Origin: Aurelia coerulea | Taxonomy: Eukaryota > Cnidaria > Scyphozoa > Semaeostomeae > Ulmaridae | Length of the DNA: 64,000 bases | Reading direction: 5' to 3' | Assembly (NCBI GenBank): GCA_039566865.1 | Contig: CM076943.1 | Location: forward strand, 33,550,663 to 33,614,662 | Shown here: piece by piece, positions 25,201-37,745 of the stretch | Numbering within the stretch: the stretch's first letter is position 1 | How the letters are laid out: each line of letters starts with the position of its first letter | Notes under the pieces: model-generated | What the model saw: only the letters and a program-made list of their open reading frames with translations | Databases searched by the model: none | Told to the model about the DNA's origin: nothing | Program-made: the position numbers and the translations under genes

Positions 25201-27384
25201 ATCAACAAACATCGGTTAATTAAAGGTTTATTTTCTCAAAGAAAACAAAATATAAACACAAAAATTGTAGATTAACGCATTTATTAGCTAAAACTCGTAT
25301 TATAAAGAGTTTTGAGCTCATCTTTCTTTAAAACTTTAGTTCTGCCAGCTACTTCTTTTATAGCACTATACTATTGCTGCAGCAACCATTCTTGGAAACA
25401 TTACTATAGAAATTAGGTCTTATTTTAGCTTTACTGCATCAACAAACATCGGTTAATTAAATGTTTACTTTTTCAAAGAAAACAAAATATAAACACAAAA
25501 AAGTGTGGATTAACGCACTTTATGAGCTAAAATTTGTATTATAAAGATGTTTGAAATCATATTTCTTTAAAACTTTAGATCTGCCAGCTACTTCTTTTAT
25601 AGCACTATATTAGTGCTGCAGCAAATATTCTTGGAAAAATTACTATAGACATTTTTTCTATCTTTAATCTAAATTCAGCTTTACTGCATCAACAAACATC
25701 GGTTAATTAAATGTTTATTTTCTCAAAGGAAACAAAATATAAACACAAAAAGTGTAGATTAACGCATTTATTAGCAAAAACTCGTATTATAAAGAGTTTT
25801 GAGCTCATCTTTCTTTAAAACTTTAGTTCCGTCAGCTTTTTCTTTTATAGTACTATACTAGTGCTGCAGCAACCATTCTTGGAAACATTACTATAGACAT
25901 TAGGTCTTATTTTAGCTTTACTGCATCAACAAACATTGACTAATCAAATGTTTATTTTCTCAAAGAAAACAAAATATAAACACAAAAAGTGTGGATTAAC
26001 ACACTTTATTAGCTAAAATTCGTATTATAAAGAGTTTTGAGCTCATGATTCTTTAAAACTTTAGTTCTAACTGCTACTTCTTTTATAGCACTATATTAGT
26101 GCTGCAGCAAATATTCTTGGAAACATTACTATAGACATTATTTCTTTCTTTAATATAAATTCAGCTTTACTGCATCAACAAACATTGATTAATTAAATGT
26201 TTATTTTCTCAAAGGAAACAAAATATAAACACAAAAAGTGTAGATTAACGCATTTATTAGCAAAAACTCGTATTATAAAGAGGTTTGAGCTCATCTGTCT
26301 TTAAAACTTTAGTTCTGCCAGCTACTTCTTTTATAGCACTATATTAGTGCTGCAGCATCCATTCTTGGAAACATTACTATAGACATTATTTCTTTCTTTG
26401 GTCTAATTTAGTTTTACTGCATCAACAAACATCGGTTAATTAAATGTTTATTTTTACAAAGAAAACAAAATATAAACACAAAAAAGTGTGGATTAACGCA
26501 CTTTATTAGCTAAAATTCGTATTATAAAGAGTTTTGAGCTCATCTTTTCTTTAAAACTTTAGTTCCGTCGGCTTTTTCTTTTATAGTACTATACTAGTGC
26601 TGTAGCAACTATTCTTGGAAACATTACTATAGACATTAGGTCTTATTTTAGCTTTACTGCATCAACAAATATTGACTAATCAAATGTTTATTTTCTCAAA
26701 GAAAACAAAATATAAACACAAAAAGTGTGGATTAACACACTTTATTAGCTAAAATTCGTATTATAAAGAGTTTTGAGCTCATGATTCTTTAAAACTTTAG
26801 TTCTAACTGCTACTTCTTTTAAAGCACTATATTAGTGCTGCAGCAAATATTCTTGGAAACATTACTATCGACATTATTTCTTTCTTTAATATAAATTCAG
26901 CTTTACTGCATCAACAAACATTGATTAATTAAATGTTTATTTTCTCAAAGGAAACAAAATATAAACACAAAAAGTGTAGATTAACGCATTTATTAGCAAA
27001 AACTCGTATTATAAAGAGTTTTGAGCTCATCTTTCTTTAAAACTTTAGTTCTGCCAGCTACTTCTTTTATAGCACTATACTATTGCTGCAGCAACCATTC
27101 TTGGAAACATTACTATAGAAATTAGGTCTTATTTTAGCTTTACTGCATCAACAAACATTGACTAATTAAATGTTTATTTTCTCAAAGAAAACAAAATATT
27201 AAAACAAAAAGTGTGGATTAACACACTTTATTAGCTAAAATTCGTATTATATAGAGTTTTGAGCTCATGATTCTTTAAAACTTTAATTCTAACAGCTACT
27301 TCTTTTATAGCACTATATTAGTGCTGCAGCAACCATTCTTGGAAACATTACTATAGACATTATTTCTTTCTTTGGTCTAATTTA
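22216..27384 (+). repeat. Mosaic satellite stretch before the MITE-bearing region
   Basis: Ordinary units of several classes. TTTGAAATCAT marker units recur at 23100 and 25550 (6 and 10 units after the preceding marker). Units with TTCCGTCAGCTTTTTC or TTCCGTCGGC and with GGTCTAATTTAGTTTTACTGC appear from about 25,830, a class seen again near 62,250-62,420. No gene is seen. Confidence 0.8.
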
Positions 27385-30295
27385 GTTTTACTGCATCAAC
27401 AAACATCGGTTAATTAAATGTTTATTTTTACAAAGAAAACAAAATATAAACACAAAAAAGTGTGGATTAACGCACTTTATTAGCTAAAATTCGTATTATA
27501 AAGAGTTTTGAGCTCATCTTTCTTTAAAACTTTAGTTCCGTCAGCTTTTTCTTTTATAGTACTATACTAGTGCTGTAGCAACCATTCTTGGAAACATTAC
27601 TATAGACATTAGGTCTTATTTTAGCTTTACTGCATCAACAAACATTGACTAATCAAATGTTTATTTTCTCAAAGAAAACAAAATATAAACACAAAAAGTG
27701 TGGATTAACACACTTTATTAGCTAAAATTCGTATTATAAAGAGTTTTGAGCTCATGATTCTTTAAAACTTTAGTTCTAACTGCTACTTCTTTTATAGCAC
27801 TATATTAGTGCTGCAGCAACCATTCTTGGAAACATTACTATAGACATTAGTTCTTTCTTTAGTCTAATTTTAGCTTTACTGCATCAACAAACATCGGTTA
27901 ATTAAATGTTTACATTTTCAAAGAAAACAAAATATAAACACAAAAAGTGTGGATTAACACACTTTATTAGCTAAAATTCGTATTATAAAGAGCTTTGAGC
28001 TCAATATTCTTTAAAACTTTAATTCTAACAGCTACTTCTTTTATAGCACTATATTAGTGCTGCAGCAACCATTCTTGGAAACATTACTAAAGACATTAGT
28101 TCTTTCTTTAGTCTAATTTTAGCTTTACTGCATCAACAAACATCGGTTAATTAAATGTTTACTTTTTCAAAGAAAACATTATATAAACACAAAAGAGTGT
28201 GGATTAACGCACTTTATGAGCTAAAATTTGTATTATAAAGAGGTTTGAGCTCATATTTCTTTAAAACTTTAGTTCTGCCAGCTACTTCTTTTATAGCACT
28301 ATATTAGTGCTGCAGCAAATATTCTTGGAAACATTACTATAGACATTATTTCTTTATTTAATCTAAATTCAGCTTTACTGCATCAACAAACATCGGTTAA
28401 TTAAATGTTTATTTTCTCAAAGAAAACAAAATATAAACACAAAAAGTGTGGATTAACACACTCTATTAGCTAAAATTCGTATTATAAAGAGTTTTGAGCT
28501 CATCTTACTTTAAAACTTTAGTTCTGCCAGCTACTTCTTTTATAGCACCATACTAGTGCTGCAGCAACCATTCTTGGAAACATTACTATAGACATTAGGT
28601 CTTTTTTTAGCTTTACTGCATCAACAAACATTGATTAATTAAATGTTTATTTTCTCAAAGAAAACAAAATATAAAAACAAAAAGTGTGGATCAACACACT
28701 TTATTAGCTAGAATTCGTATTATAAAGAGTTTTGAGTTCATATTTCTTTAAAACTTTAGTTCTAACAGCTACTTCTTTTATAGCACTATATTAGTGCTGC
28801 AGCAACCATTCTTGGAAACATTACTATAGACATTAGGTTTTATTTTAGCTTTACTGCATCAACAAACATTGATTAATTAAATGTTTATTTTCTCAAAGAA
28901 AACAAATTATAAACACAAAAAGTGTAGATTAACGCATTTATTAGCTAGAATTCGTATTATAAAGAGTTTTGAGTTCATATTTCTTTAAAACTTTAATTCT
29001 AACAGCTACTTCTTTTATAGCACTATATTAGTGCTGCAGCAACCATTCTTGGAAACATTACTATAGACATTAGTTCTTTTTTAAGTCTAATTTTAGCTTT
29101 ACTGCATCAACAAACATCGGTTAATTAAATGTTTACATTTTCAAAGAAAACAAAATATAAACACAAAAAAGTGTGGATTAACGCACTTTACTAGCTAAAA
29201 TTCGTATTATATAGAGTTTTGAGCTCATCTTTCTTTAAAACTTTAGTTCTGCCAGCTACTTCTTTTATAGCACTACTTTAGTGCTGCAGCAACCATTCTT
29301 GGAAACATTACTATCGACATTAAGTCTTATTTTAGCTTTACTGCATCAACAAAAATTGACTATTTAAATGTTTATTTCCTCAAAGAAAACAAAATATAAA
29401 CACAAAAAAGTGTGGATTAACTAACTTTATTAGCTAAAATTCGTATTATAAAGAGCTTTAAGCTCAATATTCTTTAAAACTTTAATTCTAAGAGCTACTT
29501 CTTTTATAGCACTATATTAGTGCTGCAGCAACCATTCTTGGAAACATTACTAAAGACATTAGTTCTTTCTTTAGTCTAATTTTAGCTTTACTGCATCAAC
29601 AAACATCGGTTAATTAAATGTTTACTTTTTCAAAGAAAACAAAATATAAACACAAAAGAGTGTGGATTAACGCACTTTATGAGCTAAAATTTGTATTATA
29701 AATAGGTTTGAGCTCATATTTCTTTAAAACTTTAGTTCTGCCAGCTACTTCTTTTATAGCACTATATTAGTGCTGCAGCAAATATTCTTGGAAACATTAC
29801 TATAGACATTATTTCTTTCTTTAATCTAAATTCAGCTTTACTGCATCAACAAACATCGGTTAATTAAATGTTTATTTTCTCAAAGAAAACAAAATATAAA
29901 CACAAAAAGTGTAGATTAACGCATTTATTAGCTAAAACTCGTATTATAAAGAGTTTTGAGCTCATCTTACTTTAAAACTTTAGTTCTGCCAGCTACTTCT
30001 TTTATAGCACCATACTAGTGCTGCAGCAACCATTCTTGGAAACATTACTATAGACATTCGGTTTTATTTTAGCTTTACTGCATCAACAAACATTGATTAA
30101 TTAAATGTTTATTTTCTCAAAGAAAACAAAATATAAAAACAAAAAGTGTGGATTAACACACTTTATTAGCTAGAATTCGTATTATAAAGAGTTTTGAGTT
30201 CATGTTTCTTTAAAACTTTAGTTCTAACAGCTACTTCTTTTATAGCACTATATTAGTGCCGCAGCAACCATTCTTGGAAACATTACTATAGACAT
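27385..30295 (+). repeat. Duplicated satellite segment, copy 1 (4,824-bp offset)
   Basis: Markers ACATTATATAAACAC (28177 and 33001), CAAAAATTGACTATTTAAATG (29351 and 34175) and the mutated hairpin GTGCCGCAG (30256 and 35080) all recur at 4,824 bp. The left edge of the second copy coincides with the broken end of the MITE fragment at 32208. The right edge lies just before the MITE-bearing unit. Confidence 0.82.
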
Positions 30296-30436
30296 TAGGT
30301 CTTTTTTAAGTCTAATTTTAGCTTTACTGCATCAACAAACATCGGTTAATTAAATGTTTACATTTTCAAAGAAAACAAAATATAAACACAAAAAAGTGTG
30401 GATTAACGCACTTTACTAGCTAAAATTCGTATTATA

Positions 30437-30438
30437 TA
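30437..30438 (+). repeat. TA target-site duplication, left side
   Basis: The flank reads GTATTATA then TA before the element and TA then GAGTTTTGAGCTC after it (31219-31220). Empty units reading GTATTATATAGAGTTTTGAG (for example near 29211 and 34031) show one TA at this site, so TA was duplicated on insertion. Confidence 0.9.
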
Positions 30439-30665
30439 CCGGGTGTCTCAGAAAAAAGTACCCCCTTTCGACTGAAAATAGGAACCAAGCAAAAAGATAT
30501 CATTGCTCCCCGACTTCACAGCTAAATTTATCAATGTTCAACATAGATGCACGTACCTTGCATTTAAAAATCGTCCACCAAACACCGGAGATACAGGTTC
30601 GCAAAGTCAAAATTTACGGTGCACACAAAACCAGAGGTTTTGAAAAAGGGCCTAGTCATGATTTG
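30439..30665 (+). repeat. Long terminal inverted repeat, left arm of copy 1
   Basis: The arm pairs with 30993-31218. Recognisable matched blocks are GTGTCTCA, GTACCCCCTTT, CCTTGCATTT, CACCAAACACCGGAGATA, AACCAGAGGTTTTGA and GGCCTAG. Most mismatches between arms are transitions. The equivalent left arms are 35501-35727 and 37746-37972; the fragment at 31959-32208 holds this arm and little more. Confidence 0.85.
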
Positions 30666-30992
30666 CATCATGGACATTTTCCAAAATACCTGTATACTTT
30701 AAGTTTCCGTGTTTTACTTTTGAAAAGAATAAAAGATGCATGGACATGGCGCTGATTAAAAAAATATAGTAAAAATGTGGTAAGAGTGCCACATCTCCAA
30801 AATAAGCGTGCATGTGCTCCTTTCCTCTTCTTAAATACAAAACACTTGGGATCGAATGCAATGCAAGGAATGTTTCCTCAAAAGAAAAGTCACTTCAAGA
30901 ACAATTGAAGTAATTCAAGGTATAAATCTTTTCTAAAATAAAAAATAAAGGTCAACGTCGAAAATTCGTTTGCAAAATGCCTGTTTGTTGTC

Positions 30993-31218
30993 AAATTATG
31001 GCTAGGCCATTTCTCAAAACCTCTGGTTTCAGGTGCACTCCAAATTTTGACCTTGAGAACTCATATCTCCGGTGTTTGGTGGTCGATTTCCAAATGCAAG
31101 GTATGTGCATTTAAGTTGAAGACCAACAAATGTAGCCATGAATTCAAAAAGTCCCGAAATATTATCGTTTTGTTGCCTTGTTGAGTCAAAAGGGGGTACT
31201 TTTTTTTGAGACACCCGG
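30993..31218 (-). repeat. Long terminal inverted repeat, right arm of copy 1
   Basis: The arm is the inverted partner of 30439-30665. Equivalent right arms are 36055-36280 and 38300-38525. Read on the minus strand its outer end gives a short frame containing SQKKVPP, which is a translation of the terminal repeat and not a protein gene. Confidence 0.85.
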
Positions 31219-31958
31219 TAGAGTTTTGAGCTCATCTTTCTTTAAAACTTTAGTTCTGCCAGCTACTTCTTTTATAGCACTACTTTAGTGCTGCAGCAAC
31301 CATTCTTGGAAACATTACTATCGACATTAGGTCTTTCTTTAGTCTAATTTTAGCTTTACTGCATCAACAAACATCGGTTAATTAAATGTTTATTTTTACA
31401 AAGAAAACAAAATATAAACACAAAAAAGTGTGGATTAACTAACTTTATTAGCTAAAATTCGTATTATAAAGAGCTTTGAGCTCAATATTCTTTAAAACTT
31501 TAGCTCTAACTGCTACTTCTTTTATAGCACTACATTAGTGCTGCAGCAACCATTCTTGGAAACATTACTATCGACATTAGGTCTTATTTTAGCTTTACTG
31601 CATCAACAAACACTGACTATTTAAATGTTTATTTCCTCAAAGAAAACAAAATGTAAACACAAAAAATGTGGATTAACACACTTTATTAGCTAAAATTCGT
31701 ATTATAAAGAGATTTGAGCTCATCTTTCTTTAAAACTTTAGTTCTGCCAGCTACTTCTTTTATAGCACTATATTAGTGCTGCAGCAACCATTCTTGGAAA
31801 CATTACTATAGACATTAGTTCTTTTTTAAGTCTAATTTTAGCTTTACTGCATCAACAAACATCGGTTAATTAAATGTTTACATTTTCAAAGAAAACAAAA
31901 TATAAACACAAAAAAGTGTGGATTAACGCACTTTACTAGCTAAAATTCGTATTATATA
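31219..31958 (+). repeat. Satellite, three units between MITE copies 1 and 2
   Basis: About 740 bp of ordinary satellite. Its first part (the rest of the interrupted unit with AGCACTACTTTAGTGCT and CATTACTATCGACATT, then the ACTGACTATTTAAATG unit) matches what follows copies 3 and 4 at 36281 and 38526, but the spacing to the next element is about 725 bp, or three units, shorter than the 1,465 bp seen between copies 3 and 4. Confidence 0.9.
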
Positions 31959-32208
31959 CCGGGTGTCTCAGAAAAAAGTACCCCCTTTCGACTGAAAATA
32001 GGAACCAAGCAAAAAGATATCATTGCTCCCCGACTTCACAGCTAAATTTATCAATGTTCAACATAGATGCACGTACCTTGCATTTAGAAATCGTCCACCA
32101 AACACCGGAGATACAGGTTCGCAAAGTCAAAATTTACGGTGCACACAAAACCAGAGGTTTTGAAAAAGGGCCTAGTCATGATTTGCATCATGGACATTTT
32201 CCAAAGTA
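31959..32208 (+). mobile_element. Truncated MITE copy 2 (5' 250 bp only)
   Basis: It starts with the same CCGGGTGTCTCA after the same left flank, runs through the left arm, and stops at CCAAAGTA. Satellite resumes directly with GCTTTACTGTATCAAC, in a different part of the unit from where the element went in. There is no right end and no second TA. The join therefore comes from recombination or deletion after insertion. It shares the TTTAGAAATCG variant with copy 4 and the GCATCATGG variant with copy 1. Confidence 0.88.
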
Positions 32209-35200
32209 GCTTTACTGTATCAACAAACATTGACTAATTAAATGTTTATTTTTACAAAGAAAACAAAATGTAAATACAAAAAAGTGTGGATTAACGCACT
32301 TTACTAGCTAAAATTCGTATTATAAAGAGTTTTGAGCTCATGATTCTTTAAAACTTTATTTCTAACAGCTACTTCTTTTATAGCACTATATTAGTGCTGT
32401 AGCAACCATTCTTGGAAACATTACTATAGACATTAGGTCTTATTTTAGCTTTACTGCATCAACAAACATTGACTAATCAAATGTTTATTTTCTCAAAGAA
32501 AACAAAATATAAACACAAAAAGTGTGGATTAACACACTTTATTAGCTAAAATTCGTATTATAAAGAGTTTTGAGCTCATGATTCTTTAAAACTTTAGTTC
32601 TAACTGCTACTTCTTTTATAGCACTATATTAGTGCTGCAGCAACCATTCTTGGAAACATTACTATAGACATTAGTTCTTTCTTTAGTCTAATTTTAGCTT
32701 TACTGCATCAACAAACATCGGTTAATTAAATGTTTACATTTTCAAAGAAAACAAAATATAAACACAAAAAGTGTGGATTAACACACTTTATTAGCTAAAA
32801 TTCGTATTATAAAGAGCTTTGAGCTCAATATTCTTTAAAACTTTAATTCTAACAGCTACTTCTTTTATAGCACTATATTAGTGCTGCAGCAACCATTCTT
32901 GGAAACATTACTAAAGACATTAGTTCTTTCTTTAGTCTAATTTTAGCTTTACTGCATCAACAAACATCGGTTAATTAAATGTTTACTTTTTCAAAGAAAA
33001 CATTATATAAACACAAAAGAGTGTGGATTAACGCACTTTATGAGCTAAAATTTGTATTATAAAGAGGTTTGAGCTCATATTTCTTTAAAACTTTAGTTCT
33101 GCCAGCTACTTCTTTTATAGCACTATATTAGTGCTGCAGCAAATATTCTTGGAAACATTACTATAGACATTATTTCTTTCTTTAATCTAAATTCAGCTTT
33201 ACTGCATCAACAAACATCGGTTAATTAAATGTTTATTTTCTCAAAGAAAACAAAATATAAACACAAAAAGTGTGGATTAACACACTTTATTAGCTAAAAC
33301 TCGTATTATAAAGAGTTTTGAGCTCATCTTACTTTAAAACTTTAGTTCTGCCAGCTACTTCTTTTATAGCACCATACTAGTGCTGCAGCAACCATTCTTG
33401 GAAACATTACTATAGACATTCGGTTTTATTTTAGCTTTACTGCATCAACAAACATTGATTAATTAAATGTTTACTTTCTCAAAGAAAACAAATTATAAAC
33501 ACAAAAAGTGTAGATTAACGCATTTATTAGCTAAAACTCGTATTATAAATAGGTTTGAGCTCATATTTCTTTAAAACTTTAGTTCTGCCAGCTACTTCTT
33601 TTATAGCACTATATTAGTGCTGCAGCAAATATTCTTGGAAACATTACTATAGACATTAGGTCTTTTTTTAGCTTTACTGCATCAACAAACATTGATTAAT
33701 TAAATGTTTATTTTCTCAAAGAAAACAAAATATAAAAACAAAAAGTGTGGATCAACACACTTTATTAGCTAGAATTCGTATTATAAAGAGTTTTGAGTTC
33801 ATATTTCTTTAAAACTTTAGTTCTAACAGCTACTTCTTTTATAGCACTATATTAGTGCTGCAGCAACCATTCTTGGAAACATTACTATAGACATTAGTTC
33901 TTTTTTAAGTCTAATTTTAGCTTTACTGCATCAACAAACATCGGTTAATAAAATGTTTACATTTTCAAAGAAAACAAAATATAAACACAAAAAAGTGTGG
34001 ATTAACGCACTTTACTAGCTAAAATTCGTATTATATAGAGTTTTGAGCTCATCTTTCTTTAAAACTTTAGTTCTGCCAGCTACTTCTTTTATAGCACTAC
34101 ATTAGTGCTGCAGCAACCATTCTTGGAAACATTACTATCGACATTAGGTCTTATTTTAGCTTTACTGCATCAACAAAAATTGACTATTTAAATGTTTATT
34201 TCCTCAAAGAAAACAAAATATAAACACAAAAAAGTGTGGATTAACTAACTTTATTAGCTAAAATTCGTATTATAAAGAGCTTTAAGCTCAATATTCTTTA
34301 AAACTTTAATTCTAAGAGCTACTTCTTTTATAGCACTATATTAGTGCTGCAGCAACCATTCTTGGAAACATTACTAAAGACATTAGTTCTTTCTTTAGTC
34401 TAATTTTAGCTTTACTGCATCAACAAACATCGGTTAATTAAATGTTTACTTTTTCAAAGAAAACAAAATATAAACACAAAAGAGTGTGGATTAACGCACT
34501 TTATGAGCTAAAATTTGTATTATAAATAGGTTTGAGCTCATATTTCTTTAAAACTTTAGTTCTGCCAGCTACTTCTTTTATAGCACTATATTAGTGCTGC
34601 AGCAAATATTCTTGGAAACATTACTATAGACATTATTTCTTTCTTTAATCTAAATTCAGCTTTACTGCATCAACAAACATCGGTTAATTAAATGTTTATT
34701 TTCTCAAAGAAAACAAAATATAAACACAAAAAGTGTAGATTAACGCATTTATTAGCTAAAACTCGTATTATAAAGAGTTTTGAGCTCATCTTACTTTAAA
34801 ACTTTAGTTCTGCCAGCTACTTCTTTTATAGCACCATACTTGTGCTGCAGCAACCATTCTTGGAAACATTACTATAGACATTCGGTTTTATTTTAGCTTT
34901 ACTGCATCAACAAACATTGATTAATTAAATGTTTATTTTCTCAAAGAAAACAAAATATAAAAACAAAAAGTGTGGATTAACACACTTTATTAGCTAGAAT
35001 TCGTATTATAAAGAGTTTTGAGTTCATGTTTCTTTAAAACTTTAGTTCTAACAGCTACTTCTTTTATAGCACTATATTAGTGCCGCAGCAACCATTCTTG
35101 GAAACATTACTATAGACATTAGGTCTTATTTTAGCTTTACTGCATCAACAAACATTGATAATTTAAATGTTTATTTTCTCAAAGAAAACAAAATATAAAA

Positions 35201-35500
35201 ACAAAAAGTGTGGATTAACACACTTTATTAGCTAGAATTCGTATTATAAAGAGTTTTGAGTTCATATTTCTTTAAAACTTTAGTTCTAACAGCTACTTCT
35301 TTTATAGCACTATATTAGTGCTGCAGCAACCATTCTTGGAAACATTACTATAGACATTAGTTCTTTTTTAAGTCTAATTTTAGCTTTACTGCATCAACAA
35401 ACATCGGTTAATTAAATGTTTACATTTTCAAAGAAAACAAAATATAAACACAAAAAAGTGTGGATTAACGCACTTTACTAGCTAAAATTCGTATTATATA
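32209..35500 (+). repeat. Satellite between MITE copies 2 and 3, with duplicated segment copy 2
   Basis: From 32209 to about 35119 this is the partner of 27385-30295 at a 4,824-bp offset. One extra 237-bp unit (ATTGATAATTTAAATG) then precedes the MITE-bearing unit, so the next element lies 5,062 bp rather than 4,824 bp after copy 1. No gene is seen. Confidence 0.85.
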
Positions 35501-36280
35501 CCGGGTGTCTCAGAAAAAAGTACCCCCTTTCGACTGAAAATAGGAACAAAGCAAAAAGATATCATTGCTCCCCGACTTCACAGCTAAATTTATCAATGTT
35601 CAACATAGATGCACGTACCTTGCATTTAAAAATCGTCCACCAAACACCGGAGATACAGGTTCGCAAAGTCAAAATTTACGGTGCACACAAAACCAGAGGT
35701 TTTGAAAAAGGGCCTAGTCATGATTTGTATCATGGACATTTTCCAAAGTACCTGTATACTTTAAGTTTCCGTGTTTTACTTTTGAAAAGAATAAAAGATG
35801 CATGGACATGGCGCTGATTAAAAAAATATAGTAAAAATGTGGTAAGAGTGCCACATCTCCAAAATAAGCGTGCATGTGCTCCTTTCCTCTTCTTAAATAC
35901 AAAACACTTGGGATCGAATGCAATGCAAGGAATGTTTCCTCAAAAGAAAAGTCACTTCAAGAACAATTGAAGTAATTAAAGGTATAAATCTTTTCTAAAA
36001 TAAAAAATAAAGGTCAACGTCGAAAATTCGTTTGCAAAATGCCTGTTTGTTGTCAAATTATGGCTAGGCCATTTCTCAAAACCTCTGGTTTCAGGTGCAC
36101 TCCAAATTTTGACCTTGAGAACTCATATCTCCGGTGTTTGGTGGTCGATTTCCAAATGCAAGGTATGTGCATTTAAGTTGAAGACCAACAAATGTAGCCA
36201 TGAATTCAAAAAGTCCCGAAATATTATCGTTTTGTTGCCTTGTTGAGTCAAAAGGGGGTACTTTTTTTTGAGACACCCGG
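35501..36280 (+). mobile_element. 780-bp MITE-like element, complete copy 3
   Basis: Same length, ends and TA duplication (35499-35500 and 36281-36282) as copy 1. Differences from copy 1 are few: GGAACAAAGC for GGAACCAAGC, TTTGTATCATGG for TTTGCATCATGG, CCAAAGTACC for CCAAAATACC, and GTAATTAAAGG for GTAATTCAAGG. It has no coding capacity. Flanks are the same as for copies 1 and 4. Confidence 0.9.
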
Positions 36281-37745
36281 TAGAGTTTTGAGCTCATCTT
36301 TCTTTAAAACTTTAGTTCTGCCAGCTACTTCTTTTATAGCACTACTTTAGTGCTGCAGCAACCATTCTTGGAAACATTACTATCGACATTAGGTCTTTCT
36401 TTAGTCTAATTTTAGCTTTACTGCATCAACAAACATCGGTTAATTAAATGTTTATTTTTACAAAGAAAACAAAATATAAACACAAAAAAGTGTGGATTAA
36501 CTAACTTTATTAGCTAAAATTCGTATTATAAAGAGCTTTGAGCTCAATATTCTTTAAAACTTTAGCTCTAACTGCTACTTCTTTTATAGCACTACATTAG
36601 TGCTGCAGCAACCATTCTTGGAAACATTACTATCGACATTAGGTCTTATTTTAGCTTTACTGCATCAACAAACACTGACTATTTAAATGTTTATTTCCTC
36701 AAAGAAAACAAAATGTAAACACAAAAAGTGTGGATTAACACACTTTATTAGCTAAAATTCGTATTATAAAGAGTTTTGAGCTCATGATTCTTTAAAACTT
36801 TATTTCTAACAGCTACTTCTTTTATAGCACTATATTAGTGCTGTAGCAACCATTCTTGGAAACATTATTATAGACATTAGTTCTTTCTTTAGTCTAATTT
36901 TAGCTTTACTGCATCAACAAACATCGGTTAATTAAATGTTCATTTTCTCAAAGAAAACAAAATATAAAAACAAAAAGTGTGGATTAACGCACTTTATTAG
37001 CTAAAATTCGTATTATAAAGAGATTTGAGCTCATAATCCTTTAAAACTTTAGTTCTGCCAGCTACTTCTTTTATAGCACCATACTAGTGCTGCAGCAACC
37101 ATTCTTGGAAACATTACTATAGACATTCGGTTTTATTTTAGCTTTACTGCATCAACAAACATTGATTAATTAAATGTTTATTTTCTCAAAGAAAACAAAA
37201 TATAAAAACAAAAAGTGTGGATTAACACACTTTATTAGCTAGAATTCGTATTATAAAGAGTTTTGAGTTCATGTTTCTTTAAAACTTTAGTTCTAACAGC
37301 TACTTCTTTTATAGCACTATATTAGTGCCGCAGCAACCATTCTTGGAAACATTACTATAGACATTAGGTCTTATTTTAGCTTTACTGCATCAACAAACAT
37401 TGATAATTTAAATGTTTATTTTCTCAAAGAAAACAAAATATAAAAACAAAAAGTGTGGATTAACACACTTTATTAGCTAGAATTCGTATTATAAAGAGTT
37501 TTGAGTTCATATTTCTTTAAAACTTTAGTTCTAACAGCTACTTCTTTTATAGCACTATATTAGTGCTGCAGCAACCATTCTTGGAAACATTACTATAGAC
37601 ATTAGTTCTTTTTTAAGTCTAATTTTAGCTTTACTGCATCAACAAACATCGGTTAATTAAATGTTTACATTTTCAAAGAAAACAAAATATAAACACAAAA
37701 AAGTGTGGATTAACGCACTTTACTAGCTAAAATTCGTATTATATA
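36281..37745 (+). repeat. Satellite between MITE copies 3 and 4 (1,465 bp)
   Basis: Six units, including the remainder of the interrupted unit. The order is the ACTACTTTAGTGCT unit, the TAACTAACTTTATT unit, the ACTGACTATTTAAATG unit, the AAATGTTCATTTTC unit, the CACCATACT unit, and the GTGCCGCAG unit, ending in the unit that hosts copy 4. No gene is seen. Confidence 0.9.

Larger units (their letters stand above)
1..30438 (+). repeat. Satellite array block 1 (about 249-bp units, head-to-tail)
   Basis: The block is an uninterrupted run of one tandem unit. Taking the recurring ATTAAATG as the phase mark, successive starts fall at 3, 252, 489, 738, 987, 1237, 1486 and 1736, giving spacings of 249, 237, 249, 249, 250, 249 and 250. 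The order inside a unit is constant: TTAATTAAATGTTTAT, an A-rich stretch, GTGTGGATTAAC, TTAGCTAAAATTCGTATTATAAAG, TGAGCTCA, AAAACTTTA, an AGCACTA/TAGTGCT hairpin, GCTGCAGC, TTCTTGGAAACATTACTATAGACATT, a variable tail, then GCTTTACTGCATCAACAAACAT. No unit is inverted and no gene or promoter is recognisable. The 5' edge runs out of the window. Function is unknown; a heterochromatic or centromeric satellite is the natural reading, which is inference. Confidence 0.97.
30439..31218 (+). mobile_element. 780-bp MITE-like element, complete copy 1
   Basis: The element begins CCGGGTGTCTCA and ends with its inverted complement TGAGACACCCGG. The outer 34 bp of the two ends match with two differences. The inverted similarity extends much further: 30439-30665 and 30993-31218 are collinear, with about 84% matches by eye over the inner 118 bp. 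TA is duplicated at the target. No transposase frame is present: the longest open frames are about 70 codons and lie in the arms, so it is non-autonomous. TA duplication fits Tc1/mariner-type or another TA-targeting DNA transposon; the source family is not identified. The GC level and unique middle differ clearly from the satellite. Left flank is shared with the other copies. Confidence 0.9.

Noticed and set aside
1..30438. CRISPR-like array
   Set aside because: The repeats are contiguous, about 249 bp long and without unique spacers; this is a satellite.
30534..30755. 73-codon open frame on the plus strand (also at 35596 and 37841)
   Set aside because: It lies across the left arm and middle of the MITE, has no domain or transposase motif, and its repetition only reflects copying of the element.
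30652..30861. 69-codon open frame on the minus strand (also at 35714 and 37959)
   Set aside because: It lies in the unique middle of the MITE, overlaps the plus-strand frame, and shows no protein features.
31029..31235. 68-codon open frame on the minus strand reading through the MITE right end (also at 36091 and 38336)
   Set aside because: The frame starts in satellite, and its SQKKVPP part is a translation of the terminal inverted repeat. It is not a gene.
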